From assembly GCA_036653595.1 (NCBI GenBank), contig JAVVTQ010000052.1, forward strand, positions 1-8,677: a stretch of 8,677 nt of DNA, given 5' to 3'. Positions within the stretch are counted from its first letter, which is position 1; the number at the start of each line of letters is the position of its first letter. Below are positions 1 through 6,145 of this stretch, piece after piece. Position numbers and translations under genes: made by a program. Below the pieces are notes generated by a model. That model was given only the letters and a program-made list of their open reading frames with translations. It was not told the origin of the DNA and made no database searches. This stretch comes from JAVVTQ01 sp036653595 (GTDB taxonomy: Bacteria; Bacillota; Clostridia; Oscillospirales; Ruminococcaceae).

Positions 1-4
1 CATA

Positions 5-80
5 TGGAGCTGGTGGACGGATTCGAACCCCCGACCTGCTGATTACAAATCAGCTGCTCTACCGGCTGAGCTACACCAGC
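5..80 (-). tRNA. tRNA-Thr, anticodon UGU
   Basis: Read on the minus strand this is a complete 76-nt cloverleaf with an encoded CCA end. The acceptor arms GCTGGTG and CACCAGC pair perfectly, the D-arm carries TAGCTCAGCCGGTAGAGC, the anticodon loop is TTTGTAA between GCTGA and TCAGC, and the T-arm holds GGTTCGAATCC. The central triplet TGT reads ACA threonine codons. Transcription runs out of the window's left edge, so further tRNA genes could follow outside. The gene is divergent from the isomerase-like gene and has its own consensus promoter. Confidence 0.97.
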
Positions 81-99
81 ATTTTCTCAATGCCAATAA

Positions 100-128
100 A
101 TATTATCATACACAATCTCTTTTGTCAA
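100..128 (-). promoter_or_regulatory. Sigma-A promoter for tRNA-Thr
   Basis: On the minus strand a perfect -35 TTGACA (123-128) is followed by a 17-bp spacer and a -10 TAATAT (100-105). GATAAT, shifted two bases upstream, is an alternative -10 with a 15-bp spacer. The start point would fall near 93-94, leaving a leader of about 13 nt before the mature tRNA. The strong -35 fits a stable-RNA gene. Confidence 0.8.
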
Positions 129-141
129 TGCCATTTTTGTG

Positions 142-170
142 TTGTTGTCCTTGTGTCTTTTTGCTATAAT
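142..170 (+). promoter_or_regulatory. Extended -10 promoter for the isomerase-like gene
   Basis: A perfect TATAAT (165-170) is preceded by TGC, giving an extended -10. The sequence 17 bp upstream, TTGTTG (142-147), is only a half-match to the -35 consensus. The predicted start near 177 gives a leader of about 40 nt that carries the ribosome binding site. This promoter is back-to-back with the tRNA-Thr promoter, with only about 13 bp between the two -35 elements. Confidence 0.7.
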
Positions 171-183
171 AAAATCAACAGCA

Positions 184-207
184 CATCCTTTATGGATGAC
201 AAAGGAG
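184..207 (+). promoter_or_regulatory. Leader hairpins around the Shine-Dalgarno of the isomerase-like gene
   Basis: The Shine-Dalgarno AAAGGAG (201-207) lies 9 nt before the chosen ATG at 217. TCCTTT (186-191) is exactly complementary to AAAGGA (201-206) and could cover the site. A competing hairpin, CATCC (184-188) with GGATG (194-198), would use part of the same strand and free it. Both stems are short, so regulation is only a possibility. The ribosome binding site itself is clear and decides the start. Confidence 0.45.
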
Positions 208-216
208 ATTATTGAT

Positions 217-1407
217 ATGAACCTCGGAATTTATCTTGTAAAAAGCAGTATAAAAGCAGATCGCGTCGTGTTCAGCCAGCAGTTCATCGACTCGCTTGAA
301 AAGGCACTTGACGGCAAGGTGACGACGGTAGACGAGCAGAGCTTTATCAAAAGCGACCTGCGCGTCGCGTACATAAGCACAGGCGGAAGTGAAAACTATT
401 TTCTCGAAATGTACAGCAAGCTCACCGATGACCGCCCCTGCTACCTTTTGACAAGCGGGCACTCAAATTCACTGGCCGCCGCAATGGAAATTCTCTCCTA
501 CATGCAGCAGCACGGCAGAAAGGGCGAAATCATCCACGGAACGCCGGAAGAAATCGCAAATCGCCTGGCCGCTCTCTCAAAAGCAGTCTCTGCGAGAAAT
601 ACACTTCGCAAAATGCGTTTCGGCGTAGTCGGCGCACCCTCCGACTGGCTTATCGCCAGCAAAACGGACCGAGATGCTCTTCACAAAAAGCTGGGAGCTG
701 AATTTGTCGATATAACGATGGAGGAGCTTCTCGCCGAAGTGTCAAAGCACACCTACCCTCAAAATAAATGGACCGACCTGCTAAAGGCGCAGGGCTATGA
801 CAGCGAGGAAATGGAAAAATCACTTTGCATCTATGGCGCTCTTCGCAGACTTGCCGACAACTACAAGCTCGGCGCCATGACTGTGCGCTGCTTTGATCTT
901 TTGACGGCTGCCAAAACCACAGGCTGCCTCGGCCTCGCAATTTTGAACGCCGAGGGCATATATGCAGGCTGTGAGGGCGACGTACCCGCTCTCGTCTCAA
1001 TGGCAATTTTGGGCGAAATTTCGAAAAAGCCGATATTCATGTGCAATCCCAGTGAAATTGACACGGCAAAGGGCGAGATGATACTCGCACACTGCACTCT
1101 TCCCATCAATATGCCCTATGAAATGAGTCTCACCACACACTTTGAGTCCGGGATTGGCGTCGCCATTGCAGGCTCAATAGCCGAGGGCGATATGACAATT
1201 TTCAAGGCCTCAAACGATCTTTCGCGCTACTATGTTGCCGAAGGCACAATAATCGAGAATTTGCGCCAGCCGAACCTGTGCCGGTCACAGATTCGCATAA
1301 AGCTGCCCGACTACAGATATTTTACCACCAACCCCATCAACAACCACCACCTCGTCTGCACAGGCGTACAAGCCGATGCCGTCAACGAGTTCTTTATGTC
1401 ACTGTAA
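217..1407 (+). CDS. L-fucose/L-arabinose isomerase-like protein
   Basis: This 396-residue cytoplasmic protein resembles the L-fucose/L-arabinose isomerase superfamily (FucI/AraA-like, COG2407 type), whose characterised members use Mn2+ to interconvert aldoses and ketoses. The C-terminal half carries the best evidence: the stretch around residues 236-275 has the family pattern of a small-residue-rich strand, an N-x-E-G turn (244-247) and a CEGDV motif (252-256), followed by AHC at 291-293. E253 and H292 are plausible metal ligands; this is inferred by family analogy. The N-terminal half has a Rossmann-like look, with TSGHSNS at 80-86. An in-frame ATG at 139 exists but lies upstream of the predicted promoter and lacks a Shine-Dalgarno, so 217 was chosen. 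No sugar kinase, aldolase or transporter gene is adjacent, so the substrate cannot be guessed. Family membership is fairly sure; isomerase activity is not. Confidence 0.75.
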   Translation: MNLGIYLVKSSIKADRVVFSQQFIDSLEKALDGKVTTVDEQSFIKSDLRVAYISTGGSENYFLEMYSKLTDDRPCYLLTSGHSNSLAAAMEILSYMQQHGRKGEIIHGTPEEIANRLAALSKAVSARNTLRKMRFGVVGAPSDWLIASKTDRDALHKKLGAEFVDITMEELLAEVSKHTYPQNKWTDLLKAQGYDSEEMEKSLCIYGALRRLADNYKLGAMTVRCFDLLTAAKTTGCLGLAILNAEGIYAGCEGDVPALVSMAILGEISKKPIFMCNPSEIDTAKGEMILAHCTLPINMPYEMSLTTHFESGIGVAIAGSIAEGDMTIFKASNDLSRYYVAEGTIIENLRQPNLCRSQIRIKLPDYRYFTTNPINNHHLVCTGVQADAVNEFFMSL

Positions 1408-1437
1408 GCTGCTGTCACCCATTCATTCCGAAGTATT

Positions 1438-1489
1438 CTGCCGCGGTACCGTGAAAGTGCCGCGGCAGTTTCTGTACTCTTTCTTTTTT
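1438..1489 (+). terminator. Intrinsic terminator after the isomerase-like gene
   Basis: A 12-bp GC-rich stem (1438-1449 with 1457-1468, one G-T wobble) encloses a 7-nt loop. It is followed by TTT and, slightly further on, by a T-rich tract at 1480-1489. The U-tract is interrupted, so termination may be less than complete. It lies about 30 nt after the stop codon and separates this unit from the lipoprotein gene. Confidence 0.75.
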
Positions 1490-1566
1490 CGCATACAATT
1501 TTTACCGCGGGCATCGCAACAGCAAAGTCAATTTATGCCACATTAAAGTCAAAGAGGTGTAAAATT

Positions 1567-2478
1567 ATGAAAAAATCAGTAGCTTTTATGCTCATAACCG
1601 CGCTGTCTCTCTTTTTGCTCTCAGGCTGCAGCGCAAAATCCCAAGCCCCCGACCTTCCAAATAGCGCAGCGATGATATCCGAAGATGCACCTGCGGACGG
1701 TGCGTCCGCTGCAAACGGCGATTTAAAGACAAACGACATTTCTCAAAAAATTCCTCAATATGGACAAAAAATCGTTTTCAGTACACAGCTCACCATCGAG
1801 ACACTCAAATTTGATGAGTCCTATGCCGCGATTCTCGACGCTCTTGCAAAATCAGGCGGCTATGTCGCTTTGAATGAGCAAAGCGGCGGCTACGAAAGAG
1901 GAGACTCATATCATACCAAAAGCGCTCAGCTTTCGCTCAAGGTTCCCACAGACAAGTACACACAGTTTATGGAAGGCACCGTGGCTTTCGGCAACATCCT
2001 CTCGAGAAGAGAATCCTCGGAGGATATCACAGCCCGCTACATCGACACCGACGCGCGTCTGAACACCTACCGGGAGCAGGAAGCAAGACTTCTCAGCCTT
2101 GTCGACAAGGCCTCAGGCATCGATGAGCTTATGCAAATTGAAAACAGCCTTTCTCAGGTTCGCTACAATATAGAGAGCCTGGAGTCTCAAATGGCCACCT
2201 TTGACAATATGGTGAGCTTCTGCACCGTGGAGATTTTTCTGTCCGAAGTCTCCACAATAACCGTTCACACAAGCTCATTTTTCGAGGAGATCAAGGCGGC
2301 CGTGTCAGGCTCCCTGCGCTCTCTGGTGGACTTTCTGCGCAGCGCGGCGATATTTGTCGTCTATGCCCTGCCCTATATAGCAATTGCGGCGGTGCTTCTC
2401 GTGTTTCTCGTGCAGAAAAGCAAGAAAAAGCGCGCAAAGAAAGCTGAAAACAAGAATCAAACCGACAATTTAAACTGA
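1567..2478 (+). CDS. DUF4349 domain membrane-anchored lipoprotein
   Basis: This 303-residue exported protein begins with a lipoprotein signal peptide: MKK, a hydrophobic stretch at residues 5-18, then lipobox LSGC with C21 as the lipidated cysteine. A low-complexity Ala/Ser/Asp linker runs to about residue 60. Residues about 65-283 match the DUF4349 pattern, including the DITxRYID signature at 153-160, a long amphipathic helix to about 209 that is likely a coiled coil, and the strand ending FCTVEIFL. A transmembrane helix at about 260-282 precedes a 20-residue, strongly basic tail rich in lysine. The protein would thus be tethered at both ends, by lipid and by helix, with the domain outside and the tail inside. 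The family's function is not established. AGAGGTG at 1553-1559 sits 7 nt before the ATG. TACAAT at 1494-1499 is a possible -10 without a good -35. No T-tailed terminator follows. Confidence 0.88.
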   Translation: MKKSVAFMLITALSLFLLSGCSAKSQAPDLPNSAAMISEDAPADGASAANGDLKTNDISQKIPQYGQKIVFSTQLTIETLKFDESYAAILDALAKSGGYVALNEQSGGYERGDSYHTKSAQLSLKVPTDKYTQFMEGTVAFGNILSRRESSEDITARYIDTDARLNTYREQEARLLSLVDKASGIDELMQIENSLSQVRYNIESLESQMATFDNMVSFCTVEIFLSEVSTITVHTSSFFEEIKAAVSGSLRSLVDFLRSAAIFVVYALPYIAIAAVLLVFLVQKSKKKRAKKAENKNQTDNLN

Positions 2479-2514
2479 CCTGCGCGCCCCTTGCGCCGTG
2501 TTTTGTCATTTCAC

Positions 2515-2560
2515 TGCGAGGAAGCGCAGCTTTCGCAAGCAAAGCTGCGTTTCCTCTGCA
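2515..2560. repeat. Long imperfect inverted repeat (palindromic element)
   Basis: A 16-bp stem with one G-T wobble (2518-2533 with 2541-2556) encloses a 7-nt loop, CGCAAGC. Three more pairs (TGC with GCA) extend it beyond a single bulged T at 2557. There is no T-tract, so it is not a canonical terminator, though it may protect the 3' end of the lipoprotein mRNA. Its left half, GCGAGGAAGCGCAGCTTTCG, closely resembles the hairpin array at 8646-8667 near the right edge. Confidence 0.75.
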
Positions 2561-2679
2561 TTATGCCGGAGATTCTTTGCTCTGTGACACATTTTAACCG
2601 GGTTTGATTGTACAAAAGTCAATGTCTCCGCGGAAATTTTGCATTATCACTTTCTTTTTTGAAATTGATTGCCGCTCTC

Positions 2680-2708
2680 TTGTCAATCGCTTGTTTCTAT
2701 GGTAAAAT
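2680..2708 (+). promoter_or_regulatory. Sigma-A promoter for tRNA-Pro
   Basis: The -35 TTGTCA (2680-2685), a 17-bp spacer and the -10 TAAAAT (2703-2708) preceded by TGG (extended -10) make a strong promoter. The start would lie near 2715, only about 7 nt before the mature tRNA. The preceding 2561-2679 shows nothing I can support. Confidence 0.8.
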
Positions 2709-2721
2709 TCTAAATATGATT

Positions 2722-2798
2722 CGGGGCGTAGCGCAGTTTGGTAGCGCGCTTGCTTTGGGAGCAAGATGCCGCAGGTTCGAATCCTGTCGCCCCGACCA
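2722..2798 (+). tRNA. tRNA-Pro, anticodon UGG
   Basis: This complete 77-nt tRNA has an encoded CCA. The acceptor arms CGGGGCG and CGCCCCG pair, the D-arm contains TAGCGCAGTTTGGTAGCGC, the anticodon loop TTTGGGA sits between CTTGC and GCAAG, and the T-arm contains GGTTCGAATCC. Anticodon TGG reads CCA and, with wobble, other proline codons. It is a single-gene unit with its own promoter and probable terminator. Confidence 0.97.
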
Positions 2799-2807
2799 AT
2801 TCGAAAT

Positions 2808-2874
2808 CGCCCTCTCGTCATGAAATACCTCACTGAGGCGGAATTTCGTGGCCTCATGGGCGTTTTCTCCTTTT
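2808..2874 (+). terminator. Probable terminator after tRNA-Pro
   Basis: The structure is nested: an outer CGCCC/GGGCG pair (2808-2812 with 2858-2862), a middle ATGAAAT/ATTTCGT stem (2820-2826 with 2843-2849, one wobble) and an inner CCTC/GAGG hairpin (2828-2838). An alternative hairpin TGAGGC/GCCTCA (2834-2839 with 2851-2856) is also possible. The T-rich tract TTTTCTCCTTTT (2863-2874) follows directly. The fold is branched and interrupted, so I hold this less firmly than the other terminators. Confidence 0.55.
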
Positions 2875-2910
2875 AAAGCCTCTGTCGAAGCGCGCCATGC
2901 GAACCTGATT

Positions 2911-2939
2911 TTGACGACGTGTTTTTTATTTTGTTTATT
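2911..2939 (+). promoter_or_regulatory. Possible promoter for the transketolase operon
   Basis: TTGACG (2911-2916) and TTTATT (2934-2939) are separated by 17 bp. The -35 is good and the -10 is only a 4/6 match. It is the best candidate between the tRNA-Pro terminator and the operon's ribosome binding site. TATTAT at 2959-2964 is too close to the start codon to be likely. Confidence 0.35.
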
Positions 2940-2978
2940 GTTTTATTGTCCAAAAGAATATTATTTCGGAGGTAGAAT

Positions 2979-3791
2979 ATGAAAATTCCCGAATTAAAGG
3001 AAAAATGCCTTAAGGTGCGCCGCGACATTGTCAATATGGTTGCAGACGCCGCCAGCGGACATCCGGGCGGAAGCCTTTCGGCCGTTGAGCTGATGGTTGC
3101 GCTCTTCAACACTCAGATGCGCGTCGACCCAAAAAACCCAAAAGACCCGACACGCGACAGATTTGTTCTCAGCAAGGGACACGCGGCACCTGTATACTAT
3201 GCCACGCTGTGCGACCTTGGATTTTTCGGCCGCGAGGAGCTGCCAAAGCTGCGCCAGCTGCACGCAATGCTGCAAGGACATCCTGATGCCAAAAAAATTC
3301 CCGGTGTCGACGCCTCCACAGGCTCGCTGGGGCAGGGTGTCAGCATAGCTGTGGGCATGGCGCTCGGCGCGAGGAAGTCCGGCTCGGACATAAAGGTCTA
3401 TGCGCTTCTCGGCGACGGCGAGCTGCAAGAGGGACTTGTCTGGGAGGCGGCTATGGCTGCGGCAAATTACAAGCTCGACAATTTGACTGTCATGGTTGAC
3501 AACAACGGACTCCAGATTGACGGCACAAATAACGAGGTTATGGCGCTGGGTGACATCGCCGCTAAGTTTTCAGCTTTCGGCTTCGATGTCGTCGAGGTCA
3601 AGGACGGCAATGATATAGAGCAGGTCATAGCAGCCTACGAGCAAAAAACTTCTGTCGGTAAACCAAAGTGCATACTCGCCCACACTGTAAAGGGCAAGGG
3701 CGTTTCATTTATGGAAAATCAGGTTGGCTGGCACGGCAAGGCGCCAAACGCCGAGCAGCGCGCACAGGCAATGAAAGATTTGGAGGGCTGA
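2979..3791 (+). CDS. Transketolase, N-terminal (thiamine diphosphate-binding) subunit
   Basis: This 270-residue protein equals the first third to half of a conventional transketolase of about 660 residues (COG3959 type). It pairs with the next gene to transfer two-carbon ketol units between pentose-phosphate sugars in the cytoplasm. Visible landmarks are GHPGGS at 27-32, with H28 a likely active-site histidine; SKGH at 65-68; STGSLGQG at 113-120; and the thiamine diphosphate/metal motif, which starts GDGELQEG at 145-152 and closes with DNN at 174-176. All the expected cofactor residues are present. GGAGGT at 2968-2973 lies 5 nt before the ATG. The ORF ends 3 nt before the downstream start. 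The natural split, with each half carrying intact motifs, argues for a true two-gene enzyme rather than a frameshift. Confidence 0.95.
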   Translation: MKIPELKEKCLKVRRDIVNMVADAASGHPGGSLSAVELMVALFNTQMRVDPKNPKDPTRDRFVLSKGHAAPVYYATLCDLGFFGREELPKLRQLHAMLQGHPDAKKIPGVDASTGSLGQGVSIAVGMALGARKSGSDIKVYALLGDGELQEGLVWEAAMAAANYKLDNLTVMVDNNGLQIDGTNNEVMALGDIAAKFSAFGFDVVEVKDGNDIEQVIAAYEQKTSVGKPKCILAHTVKGKGVSFMENQVGWHGKAPNAEQRAQAMKDLEG

Positions 3792-3794
3792 GCA

Positions 3795-4718
3795 ATGGGT
3801 GAGAAAATAGCAACACGCGCGGCATACGGCGAAGCTCTGGTAGAGCTTGGTCGGCAAAATGACAAGGTAGTGGTTTTGGACGCCGATCTTTCACATGCAA
3901 CGATGACGATGAATTTTGCAAAGACTTATCCTGACCGCTTTTTCAACGCGGGAATAGCCGAGGCGAACATGGTCGACATGAGTGCAGGCCTTTCGACAAT
4001 GGGCTATATCCCCTTTTGCAGCACCTTTGCCATTTTTGGCACGGGCCGCGCATATGAGATGGTGAGAAACTCCGTCGCATATCCGCATTTCAACGTAAAA
4101 CTCGCCATGACACACTCCGGAATAACCGTGGGAGAGGACGGCGGAAGCCATCAGTCCATAGAGGACATCGCGCTCATGCGCGTCATACCCGGCATGACGG
4201 TCATCGTACCGGCCGACGCAAATGAGGCCAAAAAAGCCGTTTTTGCAGCCGCGGCGTACGACGGCCCTGTATATCTTCGCCTCGGTCGTTCGGCAGTTGA
4301 GGTTCTCGAGGACATGCCGTTTGAAATCGGCAAGGCAAACGTTCTCCGCGACGGCGCCGATGCCGTGATTTTCACCTGTGGCTACTTCGTCAAGAGCGCT
4401 CTCGACACTGCTGCGGCTCTTGCGGCAGAAGGCAAGGATGTCGCTGTTGTAAACATACACACCATTAAGCCGCTCGACGAGAAAACAGTTCTCTATTATG
4501 CCAACAAGACGAAAAATATCATAACGCTAGAAGAGCACAGCGTCATCGGCGGCTTAGGAGATGCTGTCGCCTCGGCCGTCATAGGCAAGGGCGATTTCAA
4601 GTTTAAAAAGCTCGGAATTCAAGACCGCTTCGGCCAGTCCGGAAAACCCGCCGACCTGCTTAAAGAATATGGTCTGGACGATGCCGCTATTCTATCCGAT
4701 GTGAAGTCAACTTTCTGA
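3795..4718 (+). CDS. Transketolase, C-terminal (pyrimidine-binding) subunit
   Basis: This 307-residue protein matches the central Pyr domain plus C-terminal domain of transketolase (COG3958 type). GIAEANM at 53-59 contains the conserved glutamate (E56) that activates thiamine diphosphate from the partner subunit. THSGITVGEDGGSHQS (106-121) supplies substrate-facing histidines H107 and H119. The C-terminal third (from about 180) has the usual transketolase C fold pattern, with TCGYFV, DVAVVNIHTIKPLD and EEHSVIGGLG. The ATG is 3 nt after the upstream stop. Its ribosome binding site GGAGGG (3782-3787) lies inside the end of the upstream gene, so the two are probably translationally coupled at near-equal amounts. 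Together they total 577 residues, shorter than fused enzymes, as is typical of split forms. Confidence 0.95.
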   Translation: MGEKIATRAAYGEALVELGRQNDKVVVLDADLSHATMTMNFAKTYPDRFFNAGIAEANMVDMSAGLSTMGYIPFCSTFAIFGTGRAYEMVRNSVAYPHFNVKLAMTHSGITVGEDGGSHQSIEDIALMRVIPGMTVIVPADANEAKKAVFAAAAYDGPVYLRLGRSAVEVLEDMPFEIGKANVLRDGADAVIFTCGYFVKSALDTAAALAAEGKDVAVVNIHTIKPLDEKTVLYYANKTKNIITLEEHSVIGGLGDAVASAVIGKGDFKFKKLGIQDRFGQSGKPADLLKEYGLDDAAILSDVKSTF

Positions 4719-4758
4719 ATCACACGCTTTTGTTGACGGTTGAATAACATTTTTTCAG

Positions 4759-4802
4759 CACAGCCTTGATTTTGCTTCGGCAATTCAAGGCTGTGTTTTT
4801 TT
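4759..4802 (+). terminator. Strong intrinsic terminator of the transketolase operon
   Basis: An 11-bp perfect stem CACAGCCTTGA/TCAAGGCTGTG (4759-4769 with 4785-4795) continues, past a small internal loop, into TTGC/GCAA capped by a C(TTCG)G tetraloop (4775-4780). Seven Ts (4796-4802) follow directly. This is a textbook Rho-independent terminator, about 40 nt after the stop codon. Confidence 0.95.
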
Positions 4803-4833
4803 GTTGCTCAAAGCACAATATCACGTGGTTTTT

Positions 4834-4871
4834 GATGAAATTCCGACACTTTTCACTGCTATAGTTTCATC
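4834..4871 (+). promoter_or_regulatory. Extended -10 promoter of the FemAB gene within an inverted repeat
   Basis: TATAGT (4860-4865) preceded by TGC forms an extended -10. No good -35 exists at 16-18 bp. TTGATG at 4832-4837 is 22 bp away, too far for a normal -35. GATGAAA (4834-4840) and TTTCATC (4865-4871) are perfect inverted half-sites whose centres lie about 31 bp (three helical turns) apart, bracketing the polymerase site. An operator role is inference. The start near 4872 gives a leader of about 29 nt. Confidence 0.5.
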
Positions 4872-4900
4872 GTTACAAAACACACGAGGAGGCGCTTTCA

Positions 4901-6070
4901 ATGGAGCTGCTAAAAGAGTCGGATTACTTGGAATACCGCAAATTTGTCGAAAATCATAAAAACGGAAGTTTTTATCAGACTATAGAGTGGGCAAACGTGA
5001 AAAACAAATGGGATTTTGAAGTTATCGTGTCGCGAGATGATGGCGGCGCCATTGTCGGCGGGATGCTTGTGTTGTTGCGCCCGTTGCCTTTTTGCGGGAC
5101 AATGATGTATTCACCGCGCGGACCTGTCTGCGATTATGACGACATAAATACAATTTCAAATCTCTTGTGCGATGTGCGAGAGTTGGCAAAGCAGAGGAAA
5201 TCATTCGTCTTCAAATTCGACCCCTTTATCATGGCAAAAAACACTTCCTTTTGTTCTTGCATGAAGCTTCTCGGCGCAAAGCACAAAGCGCCAAAGGACG
5301 ATTTTTCCTCGATGCAAATCAGCTCAAATTACCTGCTCGATATATCTCACAAATCGCCCGAGGAGCTCTTGATGAGCTTTCATCAGAAATGGCGCTACAA
5401 CATCCGCCTGTCGCAGAAAAAAGGCGTCGTCTGTGAGCGTGGAGGCGTCGAAGATATCGATGCCTTTTATGAGCTTATGAAGCAGACGGGCGTGCGCGAC
5501 AAATTTGTCATCCGCCCAAAGCAGTACTTCGCCGACATGCTCGAAAAGCTAGGCGAGAAAAATTGCAGGCTGTTTTTGTGCAGAAGCGCAGAGGGAATTC
5601 CCCTTTCCGGAGCCATTGCGGTGCAGTTTGCCAAAAAAGCCTATTACGTATACGGGGCAAGCTCGAACACACACCGCGAGCTTATGCCAAACCACCTTAT
5701 GCAGTGGAATATGATGAACTGGGCACTCGAGAACGGCTGCGAATCATACGATTTTTTGGGAATACCAAACTGCGAGAATCCAAACGCAAGCGAATATGGC
5801 GTCTATCTCTTCAAAAAAGGATTTAACGGAAGCGTAGTAAAGTATGCGGGGGATTTTTGCCTTGTGTTTTCGCCTGTAAAATACGCTTTGACGCAAGCCG
5901 GCATAAGCACCGTGAGATTTTTGAGATACCGCCTTGCCAAAGTGAATTCGTTTCTTCTTCGCAAACGCAGCAAGTCCGGCGGAAACGACCCGCCCGCGCA
6001 CCCCGACGCCCCGGTCTTTTGCACAAAGAGATTTTCTGCTCTAAAAGCACATCTTTTATCAAAAATTTGA
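4901..6070 (+). CDS. FemAB-family peptidoglycan bridge aminoacyltransferase
   Basis: This 389-residue cytoplasmic, membrane-associated enzyme belongs to the FemA/FemB/FemX/MurM family, which adds amino acids from aminoacyl-tRNA to the lysine or diaminopimelate side chain of lipid II and so builds the peptidoglycan cross-bridge. Two GNAT-like subdomains are visible: the first has FYQTIEWANVK (24-34) and YSPRGPV (70-76); the second starts near WRYNIRLSQKKGV (164-176) and ends with YDFLGIP (283-289) and LFKKGFNG (303-310). All are family hallmarks. There is no long coiled-coil insert as in staphylococcal FemA. The amino acid transferred cannot be read from sequence. After about residue 340 there is an unusual basic then proline-rich tail. 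AGGAGG (4887-4892) is 8 nt before the ATG. It is a single-gene unit ending at a terminator shared with the opposite strand. Confidence 0.9.
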   Translation: MELLKESDYLEYRKFVENHKNGSFYQTIEWANVKNKWDFEVIVSRDDGGAIVGGMLVLLRPLPFCGTMMYSPRGPVCDYDDINTISNLLCDVRELAKQRKSFVFKFDPFIMAKNTSFCSCMKLLGAKHKAPKDDFSSMQISSNYLLDISHKSPEELLMSFHQKWRYNIRLSQKKGVVCERGGVEDIDAFYELMKQTGVRDKFVIRPKQYFADMLEKLGEKNCRLFLCRSAEGIPLSGAIAVQFAKKAYYVYGASSNTHRELMPNHLMQWNMMNWALENGCESYDFLGIPNCENPNASEYGVYLFKKGFNGSVVKYAGDFCLVFSPVKYALTQAGISTVRFLRYRLAKVNSFLLRKRSKSGGNDPPAHPDAPVFCTKRFSALKAHLLSKI

Positions 6071-6090
6071 CACCTATTATTTCTAAAACT

Positions 6091-6132
6091 AAAGAGACGG
6101 CATTTTGCTAAATAACAAAGTGCCGTCTCTTT
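6091..6132. terminator. Bidirectional terminator between convergent genes
   Basis: A 17-bp stem (6091-6107 with 6116-6132) with a single T-G wobble encloses an 8-nt loop, CTAAATAA. The stem ends are A/T-rich: CTCTTTAAT follows on the plus strand and CTCTTTAGTTTTAG follows on the minus strand. It lies 20 nt after the FemAB stop codon and 13 nt after the zinc-ribbon stop codon, so it can serve both transcripts. Confidence 0.9.
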
Positions 6133-6145
6133 AATATTCTCTGTC

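Noticed and set aside
1..80. tRNA gene as an attachment site for an integrated element
   Set aside because: No integrase, direct repeat of the tRNA 3' end or phage-like gene is present in the window.
139..216. An N-terminal extension of 26 residues on the isomerase-like protein
   Set aside because: The upstream ATG lies before the predicted promoter and has no Shine-Dalgarno, while the ATG at 217 has AAAGGAG at good spacing and matches a typical family start.
2608..2823. A 71-residue plus-strand frame reading through tRNA-Pro
   Set aside because: Its VAQFGSALALGARCRRFESCRPDQ-like part is simply the tRNA sequence translated; it has no ribosome binding site and overlaps the tRNA and its promoter.
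2594..2857. An 87-residue open frame on the minus strand across tRNA-Pro
   Set aside because: It is the antisense of the tRNA-Pro gene; the GDRIRTCGILLPKQ-type peptide is a familiar artefact of translating tRNA genes.
2994..3428. A 144-residue minus-strand frame inside the transketolase N-terminal gene
   Set aside because: It is a shadow frame opposite conserved thiamine diphosphate motifs, with no independent support.
3788..3797. Transketolase split as a frameshift or sequencing error
   Set aside because: The junction has a proper stop, a new ATG and an internal GGAGGG ribosome binding site, and separate N- and C-terminal transketolase genes are well known in Bacillota and archaea.
3891..4460. 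A 189-residue minus-strand frame inside the transketolase C-terminal gene
   Set aside because: It is a long shadow frame opposite a well-conserved gene and shows no recognisable domain or ribosome binding site.
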